From: Owenia fusiformis
Lineage: Eukaryota > Annelida > Polychaeta > Sabellida > Oweniidae
DNA: 64,000 nucleotides
NCBI GenBank assembly: GCA_903813345.2
Contig: CAIIXF020000006.1
Span: forward strand, 17,800,348 to 17,864,347
Reading direction: 5' to 3'
The position numbers were made by a program, and so were the translations under genes. This document shows positions 24,101-36,100 of this stretch, piece after piece (within the stretch, counting starts at the first letter, position 1; the number at the start of each line of letters is the position of its first letter). The notes under the pieces are model-generated. The model saw only the letters and a program-made list of their open reading frames with translations. It ran no database searches and was not told where the DNA came from.

Positions 24101-27100
24101 AGCTTTTCGGATCGTTTTCGGATCAATATTTCATTGGTCAAGTATCAATAAAACAGTTAAAAACACTGTTTTAAAGCAACATTTTTGATATTCCTAGTCC
24201 CTACCTTGTCTGTCTTGTCTGTTGCTAACTCACTCGTTTTATAGATTCGTTTTATATCCGCATATTCGTATCCCTCAGTAATCAATCATGTGGTCCCTGG
24301 TACTATATTCTTTAGTCGTGTATTCTAAATAATATATATTGTTCATGAAATACTATAACATAAAATTCCATCTATAAAATATTGTTATAACGTCAGAGAC
24401 AAAGCAGCTAATCGTTTCAATCAATACAAATCCTTAAAATGAATGAACCGAACCGAAAAAAACCGAACCGACGGCTGATGATCCGAAAAACCGAACCGAA
24501 CCGAACCGAAACGAACCGTCCCATCCCTAATTTTTACAGATGCAAGAGCAGACTATTGCCAAGATCTGATTAGGTTTTGGGTATGCTGGCTGAATTACAT
24601 GATGGCCATTTTGAATTTTTCAATTTGGCGGCCATTTTGAATTTTTCAACTTGCTCCAAATTGACCAATTTTTTTTTTTTAAAACATCTACAAGTTCTCA
24701 GAAGTTCAAATCTGACCTTAGATTTCAGATTTGACCTTTCGTTCACCTTCAGTGACCTTGAAAAGGTCAAAAAAGTTGATTTTCTAAATTGATATTTTGG
24801 ATTTAAATTAAGGTCAGCTTAATTAAAAAACACCTACTGAGATCTGAAAAAGTTAAATTTTCAAGGTCGAAGGTCAATGTCATTAAACTAGGTCACAAAT
24901 GATGTTATCCAAGTTTCTCAAAGTTTGAGACTACAAATCAATTCTTGTCATCAAAATTCCAAGAAAACCGCTAACCTGTTCAACTTGAAATTTTTACACA
25001 TGCAATAGCAGACTAGTGCCAAGACCTGATTAGGTTAAGGGCATGCTGGGTAAACTACGTGGTGGCCATTTTGAATTTTTCAACAAATCTTGTCATCAAA
25101 ATTCCAGGAAAACCACTTATCCGTTCAACCTTGAAATTTTTACAGATGCAAGAGCAGACTATTGCCAAGATCTGATTAGGTTTTGGGTATGCTGGCTGAA
25201 TTACATGATGGCCATTTTGAAATTTTCAACTTGCTCCAAATTGACCAACTTTTTTTTTTAAAACATCTACAAGTTCTCAGAAGTTCAAATCTGACCTTAG
25301 ATTTCAGATTTGACCTTTCGTTCACCTTCAGTGACCTTGAAAAGGTCAAAAAAGTTGATTTTCTAAATTGATATTTTGGATTTAAATTTAGGTCAGCTTA
25401 ATTACAAAACACCTACTGAGATCTGAAAAAGTGAAATTTTCAAGGTCGAAGGTCATCAAATTAGGTCACAAACAATGTTATCTAAATTTTCCCAAAGTTC
25501 AAAACTACAAATAAATTCTTGTCATCAAAATTGCAGGAAAACCGCTTACCTTGTCAACTTGAAATGTTTACAGATGCAAGAGCAGACTAGTGCCAAGGTC
25601 TGATTAGGTTTTTGCCATGCTGGGTAAATTGCATGGTGGCCAGTTTGCTCTTCAAAGTGCGATATTTATCACTGTGTGTCTTGTTTATGAAATTTTTGAT
25701 AATTTAAAGAAATTTGATTCCTGATAACACAAAATACTGATTATTTGATTTGGTATCATAGGCCTGAGCCTTTTCGTGATCTGGTGATGCTACTTGAGAA
25801 GGAATTTCTAATATGATGTCAATTGCTTTGGTGTAATTTTCCCAAAAGGGAGAAGACAATAGTAATGCCAGGTTATTGCTATCATATAATGTTCACAATG
25901 ATAGTATTCAATAGAAATATGTTTCATTAGGTGGGAATTGCCCCTCAAGTGAGTTGCTATTTTTCTAGTAGGATTTAGATCAAAATTTTAAAGTTTCAGT
26001 TGTCATTTAGATTCATTCCAAAACATTAACAAATATAGTTTGAAATGCTTAGAATGCACCATATACAATTGTCAATTTTGAAAAAATTCCGGGGGTGAAC
26101 CCCCGTACCCCCCTTCTGGTTTTCCTTCGCTCGCAGTGATGCAAACCCCAAAAGATGCACCTCCTTGATACTTGTTGGCTATGCCCCTGTACATGTATGT
26201 TTACCTTTGGCCTTAAGCAATGTAAAATATGTAATATTAAAAAATAATATGTATCAGGAATAAATTGGTGAATAAGACTGCCTGTACAAGTAGTTAAGTC
26301 ATGAGAAATGGTACTGAAGGAGAAACCCCAAATGTTTCATGATAAGTATTTTTGTCTTGAATAATACAGTTGTTTGAGACTTTTTAGAGGGCGCGCAAGG
26401 AAAGTTAGATCTGGAAATTTCCTTTTTTTGCCTGGAAATGTCAGGGAATTGTCAGGGAAATTCATTTTAAAAAAGGTGTACGAACCCTGTTAAACCAAAA
26501 ATTGGGACCAAATTGTGCAAAGGTGTAGTATCGATATGGTGAACTTTTTGGACACGCATATTTCTCTTAAACCAGTAATCAAAACACACGAAAATTTAAC
26601 ACATGGTCAATTTAATGGTCATCTTTTGGATGGTAACATTATAATTTGAAATATAGATAAATAATTTTTTCTATATCGTTTTAGAAAACACATCAGATAC
26701 TCCTTTTGTTATTGGTATCATATGTTCGGAATGAAATGAAACCTCTATCCGAACCTCGTTGGAACAAAACGACATAAACACAACATGTTTAGGTCTCTCC
26801 ATATTGTAATTGTACAAAGGAAAGTTTGGTTGATTTTGAAAAAGTATCTTGTTAATGAAATAAAAGGTTTATCTTAATTTTTAACTATTTTGGGGGGTTT
26901 TGTTTTAAGTTTTTGCACACTTTTGTTAAATCAACCAAAATTTCCTTTGTATAACTATAATATTGAGAGGTCTAAGAAAATGTTGTATATGCTATTTTGT
27001 TCCAACAAGGTTCGGAAAGACATTTTATTTCATTCTCAAGAATTCATAGAAAGGAACAAAAAACAATTGCACTAAAAAACAAAAAATGTTAACAAAAACA

Positions 27101-30100
27101 TCTAAATAATTTTTACATTAAATTGTTGCCAATCAGTCAACATTACATAAAGGACCATGTTTTTTACAGTATGTTTTCAATAATTGGTTTAAGAGAAAAA
27201 CATTGTTGAATTCAGTTCACCATATCGATACCTATCCTTTAAGACTTAGTTTTTGATAATTTGGCATAGGAATTAAAAAAAGCCCCAAAAGGCCAAGTTA
27301 TGTCCAAAAAGGCCCACTAATTAAGGCCCTACAAAAGTTTTCCCCAAAATAATTTTTCTAGGGAGGGGGACAAGATCTACCAGTGATACTATTCATTTAC
27401 ATGTACCTGCATTTGAAAGTAGTCTAGTCAGTCTTATAAGCTTACCATCATGGGCGTAGAGCTATATTTTGAGTTGGTACGCACACTCGGGGATGCCTGA
27501 TTGCGTGGCTGAAGGCATCGCGGGGGTCCGGGGGTATGCTCCCCCGGGAATTTTTAGTGTGTAATTTGATGGAATCTAAGCATTTTTATCAATGTTTTAT
27601 TATGTTGACAATGATAAAAATACAGAAACGGTAGGAAGCATCAATAAATTCGCAAATAAATTAATGCATTTTAACACATTTTTAATTTTTTGAAATTCAT
27701 TTGGTACGCCTGTGCATATTTTGCGTAATAAGCGCTACGCCCATGCTTACCATTTTAGATTCTGCTAATATTGTAGCATCCAATGTCTCTTTTGAATCCT
27801 TCAATACATACTATTAAAAAGATGATCAACCAAGAAGTGAACAATGATGTACAACGGAATGTGCCTCGTTGGCAATTTCAGTGAACATGTATTCTGTGTT
27901 TGGCCTTGATATCTTAAATAGTTTCCACATTATGAAAATCAATTAACTGATTAAGCCTATTTCCAGATCTGTTGATCCAGGGGGCAGCATCTGGGCCTAG
28001 GCACTGATTACAAGACCCTGTAATTTAAGTAGATAAGGGGGTCCAGGGTCTTAAAGCAAGATTAAGGATATATTGCAGCATTGTATGATATTGCAGTATT
28101 GTTGGCAAGGAGACAGGCAGCAACATCTCACTTTTCTTGTCATAGCCTCCAGCTTTAGTGTTTGGCATTGAAGACTGTGACAAATGGTTACAGTTTTGTA
28201 ATTGCAACCAGATGGTGACATTTTATAGTGTTATACCTTGTTCTTATTTTCAGGTCTTGTTGAACCTGCCATCAAAAGGTTTGGTAGGTAATTTATAAGA
28301 TAATTTGGTTAATGTGATTTGAACATTTTACTAATAATCATTGTTGTATTAGTGATTTATACTGAATTTGGGTATTGAGACAGGTGAATCTTTCCTATAC
28401 TTTGCATATCAGTATTCATATCAGTTCCATATAATATTAGAGTTGTACTAAAACAACTGTCAGAATCTCTTATTAGCTTGTACTTGCACAATTCTGTTAT
28501 TTTGACAAGAAAGCTAGTGATATTTTCCCACAAGAAACTGGTTAATAAAAACGCAGAATTGAATTCTGCACTGAGGGCAGGCACTACACCAAACTTCAAA
28601 TGTTGACCTAATACCCAGCCCAATGCACCTGAAATAATTTTTGCTCATTCCCTTTTATGTTTGCCATGAGATCTTAATGGTATTTTCTTATATTTTCCCA
28701 CTAACCTACGTTAAAAAAATATTTTACACCCCCACCCCCATGTTTGAAAATGAATAGATGGCGTCACTTTAACTGCCCATAGTGAATTCACTTACCACAT
28801 ATTTTTACTCCACCCAAGATAAATTTACTCGAGAGAGTGTCTGGAACAAAATGATAACCTCAAACCTTTTTTTCCCAGCCGAGTAACGAAATCAGAGCTA
28901 GGGACACTACAGCATCATTCCCTTTCTCTTTAACATTATTTACAGCTTTTTATGACCATTTTATTTGGCCATAATCGGTCACAATCATTGAGTTGGTGTA
29001 TATTTCACCTTATTTTTTGAACTTCAGTTGATTCTCAATACTCTAAGTGCTATTTTGATACTGCTGATGGCAGATTCAGTTTCACTTTTCAAAATCAGAT
29101 TCAAAAAGAAAAACGTCAACTAAAGATATGATAAACGCACTTGCCGCAAATGGAATCGGAGGTGTTGCTTGCTATTTATACATGTTTTTATGCATTTTTA
29201 AGTAAGTAATTAATGGGATTTGCAACGGGGTAGATTACAAATACAATGTAGATTCTTACAAATAAGCCATAACTTTAGTCAACCAGATACGCTTTCACTC
29301 AAGTATGGATTTAAAATTTTGAAATTCTGCTTCCCTATCTGATTACTGAAGGTATCTCTTCTATGACTCATTAACACTGATATTGATCAAGTTGGTTGCT
29401 GATCTTGAATTTAATCAAATAGTATTAACATTTTTCGATTTGTAAATGATATTGAATAGTGTAGAAGAATTTGGCCTCTTGCCTAATCCAAATCATAAAC
29501 AATAGGCAGGAAATACATTATTTGATGTTTCATAATATGTGTGTATCTTTAGTCAGAAACATTTTTTCGTTGAGACAGGAGAAAAATAGAAAAATTCCAC
29601 AGAACGTTTTGTTGTACTTTTAGTCAAACTGAATGAATCAAGAAGGAATTTCCAAACAAACTACAAGGAAGACCAGGGCCAAAAAATGAATACACTTGAT
29701 TCTCTTCAATAAAATAAAAATAATATCTCTATGAACATGAAGTCATGAACTTGATGTCATATTCAGTGCCAAAAATGAATAAACCTTATTCTTTATAGAA
29801 ATAATATGCCTATAAGAATGAATTTGAAGTCATATTCAGTGCCGAAAATGTACCTTATTATCTTAATTTAATAAGAAATAATATGCCAATAACCATCAAC
29901 TACCGTATTTTGAAACATAATTATGCATTCAATTCATTTGTATGTTTTTCATATTTAAATTGTCTCATTCTTAAACTAAATAATTTCCATAATATGGTTG
30001 AAAAAAGTTGCAACCATTTAGTAAAATGCAACTTAAACAATCAATGGTTTGTAATGGTTGCAAATGATCCTATAATTTCGATGATATGCATCCAAAGTTT

Positions 30101-33100
30101 TCAACCAAATTTTAATGGTTGAAATGTAACAGTTGGAAACCATTTCAAATGGTTGCAGTAATGGTTCTGCAATGATTTTTAATGGTTACGCAATGGTTTT
30201 TAACGGTTGAAATTCGGACAAAATAGTTGTTTTTTTCTTAGGGACCACAGGCGTCATTCGATAATCATGTCACATGACGTAGCATTTCTGCTATGAAAAT
30301 GAAATCAGTTTTGACGCTGAAACAGACACATAATGACTCTATATCCCAGATATCATGATAAAATGAACTTTTTGAAGTGATGGTGTTTCACCATCTTAAA
30401 GTGTGGCCTTCATATGTTAAGATAGCATAAATATAATTTAAATAGAGTGAAAATCGAGGCTAAAACTTTTAAATTTAGACACATTAATGATAAAGCTATA
30501 ATAAATTTTAACTTTGATTTGGCAAATATAAATTGGAATGAGATACTTACAGTATACAATTGTTGACCTCTCCAGAGGTCAACCGGCAAAATTGTATACC
30601 GAGACTGTAAACCGAGAAACTACTGTTGACAGAGACCGAAGGTCGAGGTCAACAGTAGTTTCAAGGTTTACAGTCGAGGTATATGGTTTTGACGGTTGAC
30701 CGAATGGAGAGGTCTACAATTGTTTTGTTAGTCAGAAGAAACTAATAATACACATATAGACGACAGTCATCAATCATGGCTTCATTTCACAATATTTTCT
30801 CCGAACCACGCCAGCAATGATTTTTTAAGAAAATCTTAAGACAGTGGTAGCTAAACTCTCTGTTTTGGCACATAACTGCATACTCACTTGTAAATTAATG
30901 TTAATTTTTCGTTTCTTTTTGTATTTTTGCTATACTTGTCGTCTAGCAAAGTCAAAATATCACTTTCATCAACGTTTACGAAATGTCCGTCTACCATGTT
31001 TTTTCTGTAAACATTATGACGTCATATTTCCCATGATTCACAAGTGTAGTACAGTAACATAAGCGGTCAATAATATGATATCCCATGATGCACAGGTGAG
31101 GTACAGGCAAAAATGTTGACCGCTAATTGACCAATCAGATGCGAGTATTTACACTGAGGTACTAACAAAAAGTGATGTTAACTTAGCATACATAAAATTT
31201 GAAAATTTAATCACAAATCTATATAACATACATTTCCCTCTAAGATCAAAAACAGTTAAAATGTTCATAAATTCAAGTAAGCCATGGTTAACTCAAGGTA
31301 TCATAACTTCATGTAAAAACAAACACAAATTATATCGTAAATACATTAAACATCCTTCTACTGAAAATCAACAGGCTTACAAAGAATTTAAAAACAAATT
31401 GCAACATATAATTCGCTTTTCTGAAAAAAAACATTATAGTTCTAAGTTCCATGAAGTTAAAGGTAATCTTAAGCAAACTTGGTCAATTATTAATAACATT
31501 TTGAACAGAAATAATAATTCAAATGCATCTGAATTTAACATGCTTATAAATAATACTTTAACGAAAGATAAATTAACTGTGGCAAACAATTTTTCTTCAT
31601 ACTTTGCAAATGTTGGTCCAAAATTTGCATCAAAAATTAATTCCAAAGGGTCACCACTTGCCAATATTACGAGAAACGAACATTCTATATTTCTGGATCC
31701 TGTTACTGAAGATGAAATTTTAACATTAATGCAGGGACTTGGTGATAAAGCACCTGGTTTTGACAATATAAAGCCCATGGTAATTAAACATGCTAGATTC
31801 AATATAGCTACTCCTTTTACACATATTGTTAACCTTTCACTGCAATCTGGTATTTTTCCAGATAAACTAAAGAACTATAGACCTATTTCTTTACTGAGTG
31901 TTTTTTCTAAACTTCTTGAAAAAGTAATGCATAAACGTTTTTCTACATTTCTTAAAACTAATAATCTAATGCATGAAAGACAATTTGGTTTTAAAGAAAA
32001 ACATTCAACATATATGGCCATTCTTACTTTTTCTGAACAAATTCGTTTTGCTTTAGATAATAAAAAACATGTTTTAGGTTTATATTTAGACCTTTCCAAG
32101 GCATTTGATACCATTGACCATACAATTTTACTAAATAAACTAGAAATGCTAGGTTTTCGCGGTGTTGCTAATGATTGGTTTAGAAGTTATTTAAAAAACC
32201 GTTCTTTAAAAACTTTTATTGAGGATACATATTCAGATAAAAATGAAACTTTAACTTTTGGTGTCCCTCAAGGCTCTGTCTTGGGGCCAGTACTATTTAC
32301 GCTATATATAAACGATCTTTTTAAGGTATCAGATATTTTCAAATTAGTTATTTTTGCTGATGATACTAATATATGCCTCGAAGATGATAACCTAGAAAAC
32401 CTATTCAAAATTGCAAATAATGAAATGATTAAAATTTCTAATTGGTTCAAGAACAATAAACTTTCACTCAACATAGATAAAACTAATTATATGATCTTTA
32501 CTAAATCAAAACCTAAACTCAATGATCCCAAATATCAGTTAATTATTGATAGAAATACTATTGAACGAGTTGAAAAAACAAACTTTCTTGGAGTAATGAT
32601 TGACAATAAATTAAATTGGAACGAACATATATCTTATATTATTTCGAAAATATCCAAAACACTAGGTATACTTTACAAAATACGCTACAAATTAAATTTA
32701 ACAGCTTTGCTTGATATATATTACTCACTTATATATTCTCACATTTCATATTGTAACATCATATGGGGAAATGCCAACAAATTTTTATTAGACAAGATTT
32801 ATGCAATTCAAAAAAAAATTGTCAAATTATCTTTAAATTTAGATTTACTTCACCCAAGTTTACCACTATTCAAGCAATTACATATATTAACTATCTTTGA
32901 TATTCATAAATTAGAAAAAGCAAAATTCATGTTTAATATAGTTAAAGAACCAGCACATTTTCCTTCCCATTTATTTAAACAGTATTTCAATTTCAGACAC
33001 ACTCGTACCACGAGACAAATCCATCACATTATCCCATGCAAATTTAAATCAAACTTAACAAAAAAATCAGTTCAATACTCTGGAACAATAATATGGAACA

Positions 33101-36100
33101 AACTACCAAATTCCCTTCAATCTCTACCATCATTTTACTCCTTTAAATACAATTACAAAAAAATATTAATAAATAGTTACTGAGCCATGAGCATGTATTG
33201 TTATTCTTCCACAATTGTATTATGTTTGTATTTTTCACTTTTGAATTGTTTATGTGCAGGCATTTTTGTGTATTGTCGTATTTTATAACATGAACTGGCA
33301 TGATATCTATAATTGTATTTCTTGCTTTATTCAATTCATATAAATTGTAATTTATTATCCCACCGAACGAAGTTTGAGGGGGATATAGAAAAGCCGTCCG
33401 TCCGTCCGTTCGTCCGTCCGTTCGTCCGTCCGTCCGCCCATTCATCCGTCCGTCCGTTCGTGTGTCCGGGCAATAACTCAAATACCGGTTGACGGATTTC
33501 ATTCAAATTTTATAGGCTTATGCCTTACGGGTGTAGGACCTCTGCTCGAGAAGAAATTTTCAATATGGCTGCTTAATTCAAAATGGCGGCCATTTTTCAG
33601 AAAAAATATAATCTTTAATAACTCAAATACTAGTTGATGGATTTGCTTCAAATTTTATAGGCTGTTGCCTTGGTACAAAGCAGCCTTGCTCAAGAAGACA
33701 TTTTCAAGATGGCCACCAAATTTTAAAATGGCGGCCATTTTCGTAAAAAAAGCTTTATCTTTGATAACTCAAAGACCATTGAATGGATTTGGTTCAAATT
33801 TGAAATGCTGATGCCTAGGGACATAGGAGCTCTGCTCGAGAAAGGATTTTCAAGATGGCAGCTAAATTTCAAAATGGTGGCCATTTTTCGTAAAAAAAAC
33901 GTTATCTTTGATAACTCAAATACCATTGAATGGATTTGGTTTAAATTTTAGATGCTGATGCTTAGGGACATAGGAGCTCTGCTCAAGAAAGGATTTTCAA
34001 GATGGCAGCTAAATTTCAAAATGGTGGCCATTTTTCATAAAAAACCATTATCTTTGATAGCTCAATTACCATTGAATGGATTTGGTTCAAATTTTACATG
34101 ATGATGCCAAGGGACATAGGAGCTCTGCTATAGAAGGGATTTTCAAGGTAGTAGCTAAATTTCAAAATGGCCGCCATTTTTCATAAAAGAACGTAACCTT
34201 TGATAACTCAAATACCAGTTGACGGATTTGGTTCAAATTCTATATGCTGATGCCTAGAGACAAAGAAGTTCTGCTCAAAAATAAATTTTCAAGATGGCCA
34301 CTGAATTTCAAAATGGCCGCCATTTTTCGTAAAAAAATGTAAGTAATGATAACTCAAATACTAGTGGATGGATTTGGTTCCAATTTTATATGCTGATGTT
34401 TAGGGAAAAAGGAGATCTGCTTCAGAAGAAATTTCAAAGGCAATAGCTGAATTTCAAAATGGCTGCCATTTTTCATTAAAAAAGTAATCTTTGATAACCC
34501 AGATACCATTGGAAGGACATTCTCTGCTAAAGAAGAAATCTAAAGATGACAGCTGAATTTCAAAATGGCAACCATGTTTCATAAAGACATAATCTTTGAT
34601 AATTCAAATACCAGTGGATGAATTTGGCTCAATTTTTTTTTATCAAAACATGTTTTGTTCGGTGGGATTTGCTACTCCGTGGAGTTGCTGTTTTTCTAGT
34701 TTTTATATTGTACAACTTTTGATTTTAGCACTGATATGCCCTTTTATGGGTATCAAGTGCCAACCCTGTTAATGTAATACTAAATGAATATGATAGTAAG
34801 ATAAAAAAATAAATAAAAAAAAACAAAAAAAAAACAGTTTAGTACAACTTTAAGCAGCAATTATATTTCAAAATACTTACGTAGATTACACTATATTGTA
34901 TATTGCTATTATGATGTGCACTTAAAATGTTATAATGGTAATTATATTTCATTTCAGTTGCTAAGGATATACCAAATTTTTTACAACCAAGCGATCCTAT
35001 CTCAGGTAAGTTTCGAAAATAACTTTAGTATGTTCATATGGGCAAGAAATATTGTCTAATTATCAGAAATATTGTTATCCTACAATACAATCAATATTTA
35101 CTTTGTTTAGGTAGGTAGATTGATATGACTAATGGACATGTAGAGTTGTAGACACATGGTGTCAGTATGGAAGGCTTTGTATAAAAAACCTACCTCATAC
35201 CCACCTAACCATGTACATGGGACATGATACAGTCTTTGAAAGGTTCAATTTTAAAGTTTATTAAATCTTAGTTTATGATGAATTATAGATGCATTTGTAA
35301 CGACCCTTGATAGCAAGTTTCTACTACATCCCAGCTGGGTTTGATTCCCACTCGGGGCATCGAATTTAGCACACTTTCTTTCAATTTCTTTATCTGGCTT
35401 GTTGGACCTATGCTCGGGGGGGGTTTGTAGAAGAAACCGGGTACCGGGTAGTAAATCCTCCATGCTGGGTTCAAACTTGGTACCCGGTACCCAGTCGAAA
35501 AAACTGGGCACCCCAAAAACGGGTATGAAAAACATATGTTTCTTTGCAGTAGACTAGAACAGGAATAAAGCTTGCAATCCCTTTATTTATGTCATCAGCA
35601 CGACACGACACGTCATCAGCATGACATCATCACTCCAAACACACAAAGTACATTCAGGGGCGTAGCCAGCTTTCAGTCAGGGGTTTGTGTGATCGTGTCA
35701 TAAGCACGACTAAGATTTGTTTTGAATTTACAAAAATGTATGTAACTTCCTTCAAAATTGAGCTAGAAGCTCCAAATAAAAAGCATTTTAAGGCTCTTTT
35801 CTTCCTCTATCATCATGGTCATATTTTCATTGGTTATGGGGGGGAGTGCGACCGCACCATCGCACCCCCTCCTGGCTACGCCTATGACATTGTAAGACCT
35901 AAGAATTTACACTTCAATGGACGTTTCGTCGAAAATTGGGATAACTTAAATTATGATTAATAATCAAAAATCTTACACGTTGCATCATTTAAATTAACAC
36001 ACGTCACCTCTCTGCTAAAGTAACGATAGCTATTTACAGATTTAAATCATAATCAATGCAATTAACGTACCAACATACGAACTATTGAAAATAGTGTAAG

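Larger units (their letters stand above)
21760..25640 (+). repeat. G array: tandem segments with ACTACGTGGCGGCCATTTTG
   Basis: At least three repeats of a roughly 0.6-kb segment with TTCAGTGACCTTGAAAAGG, CAAGGTCGAAGGTCAAGGTC and AAATTCCAGGAAAACCAC words, at 21.8-22.2, 23.5-24.0, 24.5-25.2 and 25.2-25.6 kb. They are interrupted by Helitron A4 and hAT S. Similar words occur beside family C at 1 kb. Confidence 0.7.
21075..26489 (+). mobile_element. hAT-like element Q inside R1
   Basis: CAGGGTTCGTACACACCT and AGGTGTACGAACCCTG form the ends, with TTAAA duplicated on both sides (21070-21074, 26490-26494). Both ends continue into a CTGGAAATGTCAGGGAA repeat. The interior is mostly younger insertions: the G array, Helitron A4 and hAT S. 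Confidence 0.65.
21001..27385 (+). mobile_element. hAT-like element R1, host of a deep nest
   Basis: Ends CAGTGGCAGATCT and AGATCTACCAGTG are inverted. Its own sequence (GGCCAAGTTATGTCC, AAAGGCCCACTAATTAAGGC) matches R2 at 59380-59677, which has the same termini. Inside it are Q (21075-26489) and I2 (26519-27240). Flanks ATATT and ATACT are a possible eroded 5-bp duplication. Confidence 0.6.
30430..34836 (+). mobile_element. 5'-truncated non-LTR retrotransposon (LINE) in intron 7
   Basis: In-frame linker coding starts near 30432, the reverse-transcriptase ORF follows, and the 3' end is an A-rich tail ATAAAAAAATAAATAAAAA (about 34800-34836). The endonuclease part is missing. Two later insertions interrupt it: O (30552-31158) in the coding region and Helitron B1 (33358-34699) in the 3' UTR. 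Same strand as the host gene. Confidence 0.85.

Noticed and set aside
31434-32474. Antisense open frames of 122, 79 and 68 codons within the LINE
   Set aside because: Shadows of the reverse transcriptase frame.
35251-35535. 94-codon minus-strand frame with PVFGVPSFFDW
   Set aside because: Falls across the K1/L junction and reads the GGTACCCGG inverted repeats; no protein family.
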